From: Hofstenia miamia
Taxonomy: Eukaryota > Xenacoelomorpha > Acoela
Length of the DNA: 64,000 nucleotides
Assembly (NCBI GenBank): GCA_004352715.1
Contig: SCFE01000059.1
Span: 1,036,184-1,100,183 of the forward strand
Direction of reading: 5' to 3'
Of this stretch, positions 1 through 10,169 are shown one piece after another. How positions within the stretch are numbered: position 1 is the stretch's first letter; each line of letters starts with the position of its first letter. The notes below the pieces were generated by a model. The model had not been told where the DNA came from. It did no database searches and was given only the letters and a program-made list of their open reading frames with translations. A program made the position numbers and the translations under genes.

Positions 1-310
1 TTGAACAAAATTACTTGCCTTTGGGAATATTTAATTTGCATTTTGGTGATTTTTTTTGTCCTTTCAAACAAAATTACTTGCATTTGGGAATATTTAATTT
101 TCCTTTTGGTGATTTATTTTGTGCTTTTGAACAAAATTACTTGCCTTTGGAAATATTAAATTTTCCTTTTGGTGATTTGTTTTGTTGTTTTGAACAAAAT
201 TACTTGCCTTTGGGAATATTTAATTTACCTTTTGGTGATTTTTTTGTCCTTTCAAACAAAATTGCTTGTCTTAAGCAATCTTTGAATATATTACATACAT
301 TATAGGTGTC
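1..310. repeat. 63-bp minisatellite, about 4.5 copies
   Basis: A core AACAAAATTACTTGC recurs at 4, 67, 130 and 193, with a variant at 255, giving a unit of 63 bp (last spacing 62). Each unit also contains TTTGGGAATATTTAATTT and CTTTTGGTGATTT. Because 63 is a multiple of three, one frame stays open and reads as a 21-residue repeat, but it has no ATG start and no other coding sign. It lies just outside the Polinton remnant and could be its terminal region or a local satellite. The array may begin before the window. Confidence 0.85.
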
Positions 311-365
311 AGGTGTCATGATAGTATACATTAATTGACATGGTTTTATTACATTTCAGAAATTA

Positions 366-370
<5 letters not shown>

Positions 371-398
<28 letters not shown>
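371..398. repeat. (AT)n microsatellite
   Basis: About 28 bases of perfect AT dinucleotides between the minisatellite and the first Polinton gene remnant. Confidence 0.95.
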
Positions 399-400
<2 letters not shown>

Positions 401-432
401 TGAATCATAAAGAGATTCATTGTAAAGAGAAT

Positions 433-1045
433 ATGTCATCAACATTTAATGTTGTTCCCTCACAAGCTAGTCAAGTCTTTTTAATATTCAGCAGCCTATC
501 AAACTCTAGAAAAACACATTTGTTGGGAAAATTGATTGATTGTAATTACTTTAAGAGGTTCTCAAAGTCCATAGTATTTTATTGTCATTTCTAAAGTAGT
601 GTTTGTAATAAATTAAATGCAAAAATGAATCAGGTTGAATTTTTCAATGAATACTCAGAAAATGTGATGTCTGAAAATTATGTTAAGAACAGACTAATTA
701 TTTTTGATGATTTTGACAAGGAATGTTTGAATTCACAAACTTTTCAAATTTAGTTATAGCAAGAAGACACTTAAATTGTGGTATTGTATTAATTACACAT
801 TCTATATTTTCAAAAGGACACTATTCAACTTTAATTCAAAGAAATGCTTCTGGAATGTTTCTATTCAACTCAGTACATGACTGTTTACAGGTGAAATTCT
901 AGGAGCTCAAATGAATATTATGCACAAATTCATTACCACCTATAAAAATCAGTTAGTAAACCATATGGTTATTTGTTTTTAAACTTTGCTCAAGACATAC
1001 CAGACAAATTACATCTATCAACAAATCTTGAAGGAGTGCAAAAAT
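433..1045 (+). pseudogene. Polinton A32-type packaging ATPase remnant
   Basis: This is the remnant of the FtsK/HerA-family ATPase that packages DNA into capsids. Reading from the ATG at 433 there is a Walker A-like stretch SNSRKTHLLGKL near 505-540, where the loop glycine before K is replaced by R. A clear Walker B, RLIIFDDFDKE, lies at 691-723. The sensor-like segment CGIVLITHSIFSKG is at about 776-820. The C-terminal PYGYLFLNF-type segment at 961-990 is typical of the family. The pieces lie in different frames with stops between them. It directly precedes a small conserved Polinton ORF. Identification rests on motif order, not on a search. Confidence 0.7.
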
Positions 1046-1048
1046 TCT

Positions 1049-1204
1049 ATGGATTTAATAAAAGAGCCTGCCATTTACAAGTTCCTAGCAGCCTGCTCCA
1101 GACAAACTAAGTTAGTTTTTCTAGAAGACAAAGAAATTCTAAATTTAATATGCAGCATTGTCTACAATATCCAACATGGAATCATTCCACTAGGAGATGA
1201 ATGA
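1049..1204 (+). CDS. Small conserved Polinton ORF (fragment)
   Basis: A 51-codon ORF starting at ATG 1049 and ending at 1204. It contains the pattern FLAACSRQTKL followed by ICSIVYNIQHGIIPL. This resembles a short Polinton protein of unknown function, in which a helical stretch precedes a C-x-N-I-x-x-G-x-I-P-L signature. Related stretches continue out of frame after the stop, so the protein is probably truncated. The role is unknown. It sits between the ATPase and integrase remnants. Confidence 0.45.
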   Translation: MDLIKEPAIYKFLAACSRQTKLVFLEDKEILNLICSIVYNIQHGIIPLGDE

Positions 1205-1380
1205 AAAACATTTTTAAATCTTCGTCAATACACAGAGACTGAACTACTAAATAAATCAAGGGTTTGAAAAATTTCAATATTAAAAACTCCAAATGGCCTT
1301 AAATTTTTCAATTGTCTATTACACATTATGAAAGAGTATATATAATGCATGATTAAATTTATTTTACACATTATTCTATA

Positions 1381-1920
1381 ATGATAACAGTTGAAATGGT
1401 GCTTATTTCTTTGGAAAGTTACAATTGTTTAACAGAATACTACAATCAGTCAGTCAACAATGCTATAAAAAACAATACTACAGAACAAAGATCAACAATT
1501 AATGACAATATACAAGTAAAATTAAATTCTGTTCAAAACACCTACCCTGATGTACAACATCAGTACAATGATGATGATTTGAAAAAACTTTGAAAATACC
1601 ATCACCACATGTTAAATTTCAGTAATAATAATAATGATTATGCATTGAAAGAATTTTTAAATGATCCAAATACAGGTGTTTTTTACATGGTGATAAGATT
1701 TACACTGGCACTGGTTCAATGTCATATAATGAATTTAAGGATTATGTACAAACACCTAATAAAATACTGTCAAAACTTGTGTGTGATATTTTAAAGGATA
1801 TTGGGACAATCCCCAACCACTTGATAAAAAACAAAAACCTTTACAAAAATATAAATATGAAGCAACTGCTTTTATGGAACTAGTTTGGAATATAGATAAG
1901 CACTTGCATCAACTATAAAC
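1381..1920 (+). pseudogene. Broken Polinton ORF upstream of integrase
   Basis: An ATG at 1381 opens a 70-codon reading frame beginning MITVEMVLISLESYN. After a stop, related sequence continues in other frames (NDPNTGVFYGDKIY near 1660-1700). This layout, a MVL-P/S-type start followed by a glycine-rich G-x-x-x-F segment, resembles a Polinton protein commonly found just before the integrase. Function unknown. At least two frame changes are needed, so it is not functional. Confidence 0.4.
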
Positions 1921-1921
1921 T

Positions 1922-2815
1922 TTGTTAAAATCATCAGCAAGTTCTGGTGGAATTAATGAATTATATCATAAAGATAAATTGAAATTTCTGAAAATTACCC
2001 TGCAAAATGTGAAAAACATTCTTGCAACCAGTGATGTATATACAACACACAAAAGAGCTGTGAGGAAATTTCCCTGTCAACATGGTATTGCATTTAGAAT
2101 TGATGAAATTTGGACTATGGACTTAGTGGTGGTGGAATCTCTAGCTTTGTACAATAGAGGAATAAAATACTTACTTGTTTGTTATGATATTTTATCTAAA
2201 AAATTCCATGTACAGCCTTTGTGAAATAAAAAATCTAGTCATGTGTTGTGTGCTTTTAAAAATTTAAGAAATGGTGTAATGTTAAATGAATTTAGATTGA
2301 TTGTGGAAATAAATTCAGAGGTGAATTTTTCAATTTTTGTAAAAGAAATAAAATTATATTGTATAGTAGAAATTCAAACATGAAGGCTGTATGCGCAGAA
2401 AGAGCTATAAGGAGTCTAAAGGAAATTCTATTTAAATATCTACAATTTACCAACAACTTTAAATATGTAGACAAGCTACAACAACTAGTTAATGTATTGA
2501 ATTCCCATGTGTATCATACAATTGGAATGACTTGGAATTCTGTGAGAAAAAACACATACAATATTTGATTGGAAAATTAATGAGTGTTAATACATGTTGC
2601 CAACAAAAATGCATTATTTCATAATGGTGACTTAGTTAGAATTTCAAAGTCAGACCATATTTTTTGAAGAGGATATTTACCACAATTTCAAAATGAGGTT
2701 TTCAAAATCAACAAAGTGTTTTCCACAATTCCTGTTACAGATGAAATAAAGTCAATCAGTGACGGGGAAATAATTTCAGGAAAATTTTATAACCATGAAT
2801 TAACATGAGATATTA
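1922..2815 (+). pseudogene. Polinton retrovirus-type integrase remnant
   Basis: This encoded the DDE integrase that inserts Polintons. The first half (1922-2224) contains the first catalytic Asp context DEIWTMDLVVVESLALYN and the segment YLLVCYDILSKKF, both typical of the RNase H-fold core. The second Asp lies in DCGNKFRGEF near 2300-2330. The catalytic Glu is in AERAIRSLKEI near 2397-2430. A C-terminal domain follows at about 2630-2810 in another frame, with GDLVRISKSD, a YLPQFQNEVFKI-like stretch and ISGKFYNHEL. Stops after 2224 and 2568 and a frame change before 2300 make it a pseudogene. Confidence 0.8.
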
Positions 2816-3390
2816 GGAAATGTTCATGTACTAGATTAGATTAGTATAAATGCAGAATTAATAAACAAACAGATCATTCAGTATGGAGCAATATTATAGT
2901 GAACAAGCAAGTGGTCAAAATTATTTCAGCAATACTCATCAGAAAGGCTTTGGCATTGTGAATTCATTGGAACATATTGCTATACCACTAGTAGTGAAAA
3001 TGATACCACCATTGAAAAATATTATTACTAATGTTGGTGATGGAATTTTGCATCAAACAATTTCAGGTGTAAATGACATAGTCTCTAGTAATAATGTAAA
3101 AAAGTGGCAAAATGCAGAATTGGAAATGTTACAAAAAACACAGTAAACAAGCAATCTAAGAATCAATGTAAAGAAATTAATCAAAATGGTAATGGAATAT
3201 CTACATCTGATAGAATAACAAAAACTATCAAAATGCAGCATGNATGAAATAAAGTCAATCAGTGACTGGGAAGTAATTTCAGGAAAATTTTATAACCATG
3301 AATTAACATGAGATATTAGGAAATGTTCATGTACTAGATTAGATTAGTATAAATGCAGAATTAATAAACAAACAGATCATTCAGTATGGA
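2741..3390. repeat. 147-bp direct repeat bounded by single N characters
   Basis: Bases 2741-2887 recur almost identically at 3244-3390. The second copy is fenced by single N characters at 3243 and 3391. Both copies contain the end of the integrase domain and the start of the pX-like gene. The pattern matches other N-flanked duplications in the window and is best read as an assembly join of overlapping or allelic contigs, not a real repeat. Confidence 0.85.
2883..3146 (+). CDS. pX-like small Polinton protein
   Basis: An intact 87-codon ORF from ATG 2883. It has a glycine-containing segment QKGFGIVNSLEHIAIPLVVK followed by an amphipathic stretch with ITNVGDGILHQTISGVND. This resembles the small basic or hydrophobic pX-type protein of Polintons and adenovirus-like elements, usually placed just upstream of the major capsid gene, as here. 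It is a probable core or membrane-active structural protein. It ends early at 3144-3146, and a lysine-rich stretch in another frame follows to about 3240, so the C-terminus may be lost. Confidence 0.55.
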   Translation: MEQYYSEQASGQNYFSNTHQKGFGIVNSLEHIAIPLVVKMIPPLKNIITNVGDGILHQTISGVNDIVSSNNVKKWQNAELEMLQKTQ

Positions 3391-3512
3391 NAGTAGGCGT
3401 GAACATGATAGTTTGAAACAAAAAATGCCTATAATAAAAAAAACTGATATCTTTAAAAACTTAGTATAAATACACACATTCATTGGGAATTGTTATTAGT
3501 TAGAGTACAGTC

Positions 3513-4806
3513 ATGAGTACCTTCACACATTTGTGTTTGGACATTTTTGAACAAGATAAAGTTTTGGTAAATTTCAATGGTGGTAGAATGCAAAAATATT
3601 TCCCAATATCAGGGTTTAATGGTCCAATGATTGAATTTAATTTTGGTTCAGAACAAAATGAATACATTGATTTGCATAGTATACATTTGGATATATCAGT
3701 CAAAATTTTTTGCAATGTCAGGTGTGATCTTATCTGGGATGTTACTGATTCTACTAAATGGGATCATGTTTGTTTAGTAAACAACCCCCTACATTCATTA
3801 TTTAGTGATTATAATCTTTATGCTAATGGAGTTTTAATACAAACAGGTGAGAAGTTTGGCCACATACTATAAAGATTACAACAGAACTATTAAAGAGTGC
3901 AGCACAGGAAAATTCAATTTTAACACCCAGTAGATATTACTTTGAAAAACACCCTGATCAACCTATAGATAAGTGTAATATTCAAGATGGACAATTTCAG
4001 CATTTGGTACTAACACAGAAAAGCAAATTTTTAAACCTCTATGGTTCTGTAGCTGTGGATTTTTTTCAAAGCAAAAAATTATTGATACTGGGTCTTAGGC
4101 CTCCTCTCAAACTTTTATGATCAGTGAATGATTTTTCACTAATTTCCAATTCTACCACTGCCCCCACTTTATACTACAAAACAGAAATTACAGATGTGAC
4201 ATTGAGTCTAGTGAAGCTATTTGTTACAGAGTGTGTGCATCTCGCAATTTAAAAAAATGTTGTTGACTACACCAGCCACATACCACTTTATGTGAATTCT
4301 CACAAGAACATTTATTATTACCTGGTCAAAATTCTCTAACAAAAGAAAATGTATTTCAAATTAACTGATTTGATGGATTGCTCTAGCACTTGTTACCAAT
4401 CTACAATTTACAGGAACAGCAGATTCAAACTCATTCTCATATAGATTTTGGAGGCCTGCACCAAGTTACTATGACACAGGCTGGATCAAATATTGCATTC
4501 AAACCAATTACTGTGGGTGAAAATAATCATGCACAAGCATACTTTCATTCTGTAAAGTTGTTGGGTTTGAATAATGTAACTGGTATACCATACTCAGATT
4601 ATAATAAGCATGCAATTATGGTTCTTGATTTGACTAGTTTTGTGGAGGCAAATAATGAGGTACTCTATTGCAAATTAAGTGGTGCAAGTATATGTCTAAC
4701 ACTAGATTTTGTTTCTCCAATAGGCAAATCATTGCAGGTGATAATTTTATGTGAAACATGCTCAAAGGTATTCATTAATAAACAATGGAAAATTATAAAA
4801 AACTAG
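3513..4806 (+). pseudogene. Polinton hexon-like major capsid protein, broken
   Basis: This is the double jelly-roll major capsid remnant. The first intact block (3513-3872) begins at a good ATG and includes ISGFNGPMIEFNF, a YIDLHSIHLDISVK strand and the motif VNNPLHSLFSDYNLYANG, a hallmark of Polinton capsids. A middle block at about 4100-4260 contains DSVNDFSLISN and VTLSLVKLFV. A later block (about 4310-4806) runs through LPGQNSLTKENVFQI and ends with CLTLDFVSPIGKSLQVII. Several stops and frame changes separate the blocks. Recognised from block order and family knowledge. Confidence 0.8.
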
Positions 4807-4972
4807 AAGGAAAATGAATTTCATTCATTGTACCTTTGGGATTAGAGGAGATTAGACTTGTAAAAGATCATGTTCATTATACCAAGGACCCCACCTAAAA
4901 TTTGCTCATGTTTCAAATTAGGTATTTAAAAAAAATTGTATACATAATGTTGGTGTTGTAAGAATTCTGCAA

Positions 4973-5680
4973 ATGAACCCCTATGGTGGACTTATTGGCA
5001 TAAATAATTCTAGACTACATTTGCTATTGAAGTGGTCAAAGCTATTCAAAATACACCCAATCAATCATGATAACTATGGCTTTGTGAGACAAAGCTTTCA
5101 TGTTACTAATGTTTATTTGATATTTTACAGATTTTGGTGTAATTTACCATTTTAGGACACATCCCTTCATTAATGTTTTGGATAAATGTGAAGCTTAGGC
5201 ATAATGAACTCTACAATTATTTAAATGTTTAATGTATGCTGATGAGATTAGACTTATTATTCTTCAAATCCCATCACTACATTGGCATTTTTTCAGTGTA
5301 CACTGTTCAGATTGTATACCACCAAGCCTTGTCCAAAACTCTTTTCTAATTTCTAGTGCAAGTTCAACTGGTCATCCCATTGCTTGTTGATTATACAACA
5401 TGCAAGCAGGGACTTAATATTCAAGCATTATCTCAGTTTTCCACTAAGCCAGTACCCTGATATTGAACATTACTGTCTAACTACATATCCTGGATTCCAT
5501 GTGTATGAAGGTGATCAAAAAACTAAGTTGCAGGGGATATCGCCAGTTTGCAGTGCTTATTGTATTTTTTGTGCTTTTTTAATTTTCAAAAATATACCTG
5601 AAATAATTGTATTTACTGATTTACTGTTTGTTAATGACTTTTTGTGTAGTATTGGGCTTAATAAATTAATGTATTTGTAG
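4973..5680 (+). pseudogene. Polinton adenain-like cysteine protease remnant
   Basis: The clearest part is the C-terminal block at 5520-5670: LQGISPVCSAYCIFCAFLIF, followed by FTDLLFVNDFLCS. In adenain-type (C5) proteases the catalytic Cys sits in an S-x-x-C-G-x-Y/F-C context; here the Gly after Cys is Ser. A possible catalytic-His region with SLHWHFFSVYTV lies near 5265-5300 in a different frame. Upstream sequence from 4973 is weak. The enzyme would process capsid proteins. It lies between the major capsid and penton remnants. Confidence 0.6.
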
Positions 5681-5824
5681 TCATTTTGCTTATTTTACAT
5701 GTACAAAATGTTTTGTATAAATTGCATAATCAAAATTTATAATTTTATACACTTTTGTGATATGCTAATTGTTAGTCTACTTTCTGACAACTATTGAAAC
5801 AATAATTCAATACATAGTTTTACT

Positions 5825-6535
5825 ATGCATTTAGAAAGACCAATCTATAATGCATCTCATGTGGCTTTGCTAAATATCACCTTTCCCATAAGATTCAATA
5901 ATATACAAGATCAATTGTGGAGTTTTATTGATGCAATTGGAAATAATCGTGATATTTATGTGAAGGGCGCCCATGTAAAAAAGATAGATGATGTGTTTAG
6001 CTTTGTTAACCAAGTCTTAATGAAAATTGAATTGAAACAAATGATGAAAAAAGTTTTGAAAAACTATTTAGTACTTTTTCACTAAATTTGCCAATGATTA
6101 CAGTAGTACTGAAATTGGATTTTGAAATTATCAGTGGAAGAGTAGTTTTAAAAAAATAAAATGCCTTATGAATTTGAATTAAATCAGGTAGGTGAAATTT
6201 TGTGTTTTGATCATCACTATAGAATAGCCAATGGTTTGAACACTGCTAAATATAGTTTTGATATTTTAAATGGACTACATAATATTTTAATTTATACTGA
6301 TATAGTTAATTGTCAGCATTATCACAGTGGTAGCATCCTGTTATTGAATCAAATACTCTTAAGCACAGTATATAGTTCATCAATTATGAAAAGACTTATA
6401 TAATTTATAAACCAACTTCAAAGTCATTCATTGATAGAATTACAATTAGCTTCCATACATCAAAGGGTGAGTTCATTCATTTCAATGATACTAGCAGTAT
6501 TTATTTAACTCTTAATATCAAATACACCAATGAAA
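5825..6535 (+). pseudogene. Polinton penton-like minor capsid remnant
   Basis: Three blocks in three frames. 5825-6085 begins with an ATG and has NASHVALLNITFPIRFNNIQD. 6161-6403 has NGLHNILIYTDIVNCQHY, similar to the internal strand of the penton-like minor capsid. 6395-6535 reads PTSKSFIDRITISFHTSKG and IYLTLNIKYTNE, similar to its last strands. The block order fits a single jelly-roll penton protein. It is the last recognisable gene of the Polinton remnant. Confidence 0.55.
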
Positions 6536-6540
6536 TTTAA

Positions 6541-7639
6541 GTATAAACAATTCTTTAAAATGATAGAATAAAATAAGTATTTGTTATTTTTAAACATTTT
6601 GTATTAATAGCCATTTTATGATAGTAATGATCCAAATTGTGAAAATTCTAGTTTTATATGATTTGAAAATGTTGTAATTAATTGTGATAATTTTTAAATT
6701 GATTTGGATTTCATGTTTGGGAGATATCAATCTTTACAATTGGATACACTTTTGACATTTCAACAATAGATAACAAATTATGCATTGTCTGTAGAGAGAT
6801 GCAACTTTGTACACACAGCAGTATAATGAAATTTTACTGTGTTTAAAGTTTGTTACATTTGACATTTGAACAATAGAATATATAGATAAAACCAGATAAT
6901 ATTGACATTGTCTATGAAAGCATGCAACTTTATACATAGAGCAGATTAATGGAATTTCACATTGATGAAACAAAGCCAACTACTCTGAAGGATTTCAAAC
7001 TTTTTAGTAAGCTATTTTTATAATTAAATCTCAGATATTGTTTTGATTCTTAACACTTTTTGCAATATTATCTCCAGTTAGTTTTACAGATATTTCTTTT
7101 AAAAATGTAATCAATTTTATTTTGATAAATTGCTGTGAATTTGCAGTCTGATGTTAAATTTATTATATATTTTATCATAAATAGAAACATTGTTTGTTTG
7201 TAAATACACATTTTTAATTGAATTTGTTTAAACTTTTATTTATCATGTGTTTTATACTGTTATCTATCACATAATTTATTATTCATTAATTTAGTTACAA
7301 TTGTGTGAAATTCATAATATGCAAACACACATTGTGTTTGTTTCCTACAGAATTCCCTCAACAACAATGATGATAAACTAACACAAATAGACAAATTCAA
7401 TAGTAAGATATATATAGTCATTATAAGCAAAGTGTAAAATAAATTACATTTTTGTCTTGTCTTAAACACATATGTGTGTTTTACCAAATACATTTATTAA
7501 ATATTAGAAATTGCATAAACTAGTTTTTGGTTTTTTCTGAAAAATTATTTTGCTTTATTACCATACTAAACCAGTATGCTTTTAACAAGTATTATTATCT
7601 CTCTGATTCAAATATTTGTTATTAAATTTTACCAAATTA
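6541..7639. repeat. AT-rich stretch with a degenerate ~118-bp tandem duplication
   Basis: No gene is supported here. Bases 6753-6838 (ACATTTCAACAATAGATAAC through GCAACTTTGTACACACAGCA) recur in diverged form at about 6871-6960 (ACATTTGAACAATAGAATAT, GCAACTTTATACATAGAGCA). The rest is AT-rich with no recognised motif. It could be the end of the Polinton or flanking DNA. Confidence 0.55.
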
Positions 7640-7965
7640 AACAAGTATGTAAAATAAACATATAAACTAAATTAATGTGGTATTTTTAATGACATGTATG
7701 TTAATAAAAACCAGTATATAAACTAAACAATGTAAACTAAATTAATGTGGTATTTCCAATGTCATGTATATTAATAAAAAAACAAGTATGTAAAATAAAA
7801 CATGTAAACTAAGTAAGGTCTTATAAATAAGTAAGTCATGTACATTAAAAAACCAAATAATACATGTAAACTAAGTTAGTCCATGCAAAAAAGCAAGTCA
7901 TGTACATTAAAATAAAGCAAACAATACATGTAAACTAAGTTAGTCCATGCAAATATACAAGTAAA
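7640..7965. repeat. Degenerate ~65-bp minisatellite
   Basis: About five units sharing ACATGTAAACTAAGTTAGTC or AAACTAAATTAATGTGGTAT followed by GTCATGTACATTAAAA. The first two units are more similar to each other (with TGTGGTATTT), the last three likewise (with TCCATGCAAA), so the array has two subtypes. Confidence 0.75.
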
Positions 7966-7985
7966 AAAATTTGTTACATTTTATA

Positions 7986-8205
7986 CAAGACTACAAACAA
8001 ATGTGTTTGCCAACAAATATGATAACAAAAGAGAATATGTTCCAATGATGTCAGAGATACACACCCCACCAATATACATGGCTAATTATTCATTTAATAT
8101 GTATAAAAAAATGGCTACATTTAAACAATAGACTGCAAACAAATGTGTTTTCAACAAATATTACAACTAAACAGAATATATTCCAATGATGTCAAAGATA
8201 CACAG
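7986..8205. repeat. Two-copy direct repeat, period about 143 bp
   Basis: The stretch GACTACAAACAAATGTGTTT through CCAATGATGTCAGAGATACA (7990-8070) recurs with changes at about 8130-8205 (GACTGCAAACAAATGTGTTT ... GATGTCAAAGATACACAG). It lies at the 3' edge of the gypsy remnant and might be part of its LTR or untranslated region. Confidence 0.65.
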
Positions 8206-8289
8206 ATGGTCAAAGTATACAATTGCATCATATCCATGCCACCAAGGTCAAATGGTCATTTGTGGAACGTCGTATGCTTGGGTATAACT

Positions 8290-8600
8290 ACTGGCAACTC
8301 AGAGTAATTTAATAATGGTATGGCTAAGCCATTCTACAACACCATTCAACTGCTGGTGATATGCCATAGTAAATTTGTGGAGGATTTCAAGCTCTTTTGT
8401 AAGGGTCTCCATGAGGTGGTTGTTGAATTGAGGACCACAATCAGAGATCAAGCACTCCATCAACCCAAGCTTAAGGATCCATAACTTCACTATCTTCTCC
8501 TTGATAATCTTGGTGGGGGTACTGTCAAGAGGGATGAGTCAGGCATACTTGGTAAAGTGATTGATAAGCACTAAAAGGTACTGGTATCCTTGTCATCACA
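8290..8600 (-). pseudogene. Gypsy integrase core remnant
   Basis: Translated on the - strand this gives YLLVLINHFTKYA, then ECLISDCGPQFNNHLMETL and NGVVEWLSHTIIKLL. These correspond to the three catalytic regions of the DDE integrase. The first Asp is replaced (N in LINHF), while the second Asp (SDCGPQF) and the Glu (GVVEWL) remain. Stops lie at about 8537. It is a fragment of the integrase of the surrounding gypsy element. Confidence 0.8.
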
Positions 8601-8729
8601 GGAGAGTTCTCAATGTCCATATGAACAACCTCATTGTTATGTTCCACAACTTGGCTCATTGTTCCAGAAAGTGTCTGGTTCCTTGAAGTAGGCACATAGT
8701 ACATTTGTTGATTACATCCTGGACAGAAG

Positions 8730-9065
8730 CTCTAATGCCCATTTATGACTTGGCTAAGGACTCCACTAATCACAATTGAGCTAGTATTGCAGTCAACAAT
8801 AATTTCTTTCAAATAATCCAGAGTGTTTAGACTGGGAATTTTCTTTAGCTCTTGCTTGACAGCATTGAGCTCTTCTTGTTCCATCCATGTCCACTTGAAC
8901 TCCATGCTGTGCCATAGAAGATTAGAGATATGTTTAGTTTTATTTGCCAGTTCTGAAATGAAGGCACCATAATAATTCAAAAATACACATTCTTTACTGT
9001 AACATCATTGAGCTTCTGAAAATCCACACAGAGGCAGTACTTGTTGCCTTGCCTAATGAAAACAG
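8730..9065 (-). pseudogene. Gypsy reverse transcriptase / RNase H fragment, palm deleted
   Basis: On the - strand, GNKYCLCVDFQKLNDVT (about 9050-9000) is the RT fingers motif. It is followed almost directly by LNYYGAFISELANKTKHISN and FKWTWMEQEELNAVKQEL, which belong to the connection region before RNase H. IIVDCNTSSIVISGVLSQ then matches the RNase H start. The YxDD palm core that should lie between is missing, so 100 or more residues were deleted. Confidence 0.8.
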
Positions 9066-9099
9066 TGGGCAGTGCATAAGGAAAATTACTGCCCTGAAT

Positions 9100-9900
9100 T
9101 ATTCTGCTCTCTATAAGATCACTAAGGATTTTCTCATATAAATAGGGTGATCATGCTTGGTTACAATTTCATGCTGTTCACTGATGGCCTGGCTGATGCT
9201 GATCAAGCCCTTCATTGTGTCATTGAAGCAAATGAGAGAGTGACTCATGTTCCTGAGGACTGAGATGGTAGTGTGTCCTCTCACTGACAGGAATCCAGAT
9301 GGTATCACTTTGTTCCACTAAGTCATGTATAGCTGTTAAAATGGGTAGGCAAGCAGCAGCTTTCAATTCCAAGCAAACTGGATTTGCAACAATTATCAAC
9401 TTAGCAGGGTCTATCTTGACAAACAAAGCAGAGCTATTCACCACAGTAATATAAGTTTTTCCTTTTGAAATGTGGCAGAGATCCAGGGAGAAGTTGACTC
9501 CAGCAAAATGCTTCCCTTTATACCCAGAAACCATGACATTACCTACATACAGGGAGTCAGTGGTAACTGCAATGCATCACTAGTGTTGAGGCTCAACAAG
9601 TACTGGCTCAGGAAATTTCAACAAAATGTCTTGTTCCGGAATGGTGGTGAGTTTATGCCTGTTTTCACTTTTGTGGATAGAAATCATATTGCTTCTGTAG
9701 TTGATGACACAGGAATTCTGCTCAAGAAAGTTGTTGCCCAGGATTATGTTATATGGCAGAAGCTGGTCACAAGTGTTGATAATGATCAGATCTACTGAAA
9801 ACAGTTCTTGTCAAATGCAGAGTTCCAGATTCAGTATGTGACCCTTCAAAGAGATTGAATTCCTGGAAGAATCCAACAGGCTTGCAGTTAACAGAAGTAG
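9100..9900 (-). pseudogene. Gypsy protease and spacer region
   Basis: The - strand sequence near 9765-9725 reads LPYNIILGNNFLEQN, matching the YDVILGxDFL end of retroviral-type aspartic proteases. The D-T-G active site is not visible. Downstream - strand ORFs at 9534-9220 and 9308-9111 (GKTYITVVNSSALFVKI; WIPVSERTHYHLS) cover the usual spacer between protease and RT. Stops interrupt it throughout. Confidence 0.65.
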
Positions 9901-10169
9901 TTCATCCCTTGATAAACATAATTTAGAACAACAAGTGTAACATAATCTCATATGTGTTCAAGTTAAGAAAAGAAATGGAAAGAACTAAGACTCAAGTAAT
10001 ATAACAATTACAGTGGCTGCCAAAAATTTGGAAGCAGTATAAATTTTGTATTGAAACTTATAAAATGATTAGTTTTGTCATCCAAATTATTCATTTAGCA
10101 AATAATGTATACAAAACTGATATTAGCATAAAAATACAAACAATTGATGCATGTATTCATTATAGAGTG

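Larger units (their letters stand above)
433..6540 (+). mobile_element. Decayed Maverick/Polinton (adintovirus-like) element
   Basis: Six recognisable Polinton genes or remnants follow each other on the + strand: FtsK/HerA-type packaging ATPase, retrovirus-type integrase, pX-like small protein, hexon-like major capsid, adenain-like cysteine protease and penton-like minor capsid. All carry stops or frame changes except the small pX-like ORF, so the copy is dead. No protein-primed DNA polymerase B is seen, and terminal inverted repeats were not found, so the true ends are unknown. Two single-N joins (3243, 3391) interrupt it. Polintons are virus-like DNA transposons that encode capsid proteins. 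Confidence 0.85.

Noticed and set aside
15-305. 96-codon periodic frame as a repeat protein
   Set aside because: It starts at TTG and is fully explained by a 63-bp tandem repeat; no start, splice or coding context.
7640-8205. CRISPR-like repeat array
   Set aside because: Units are head to tail without unique spacers, in a eukaryotic context.
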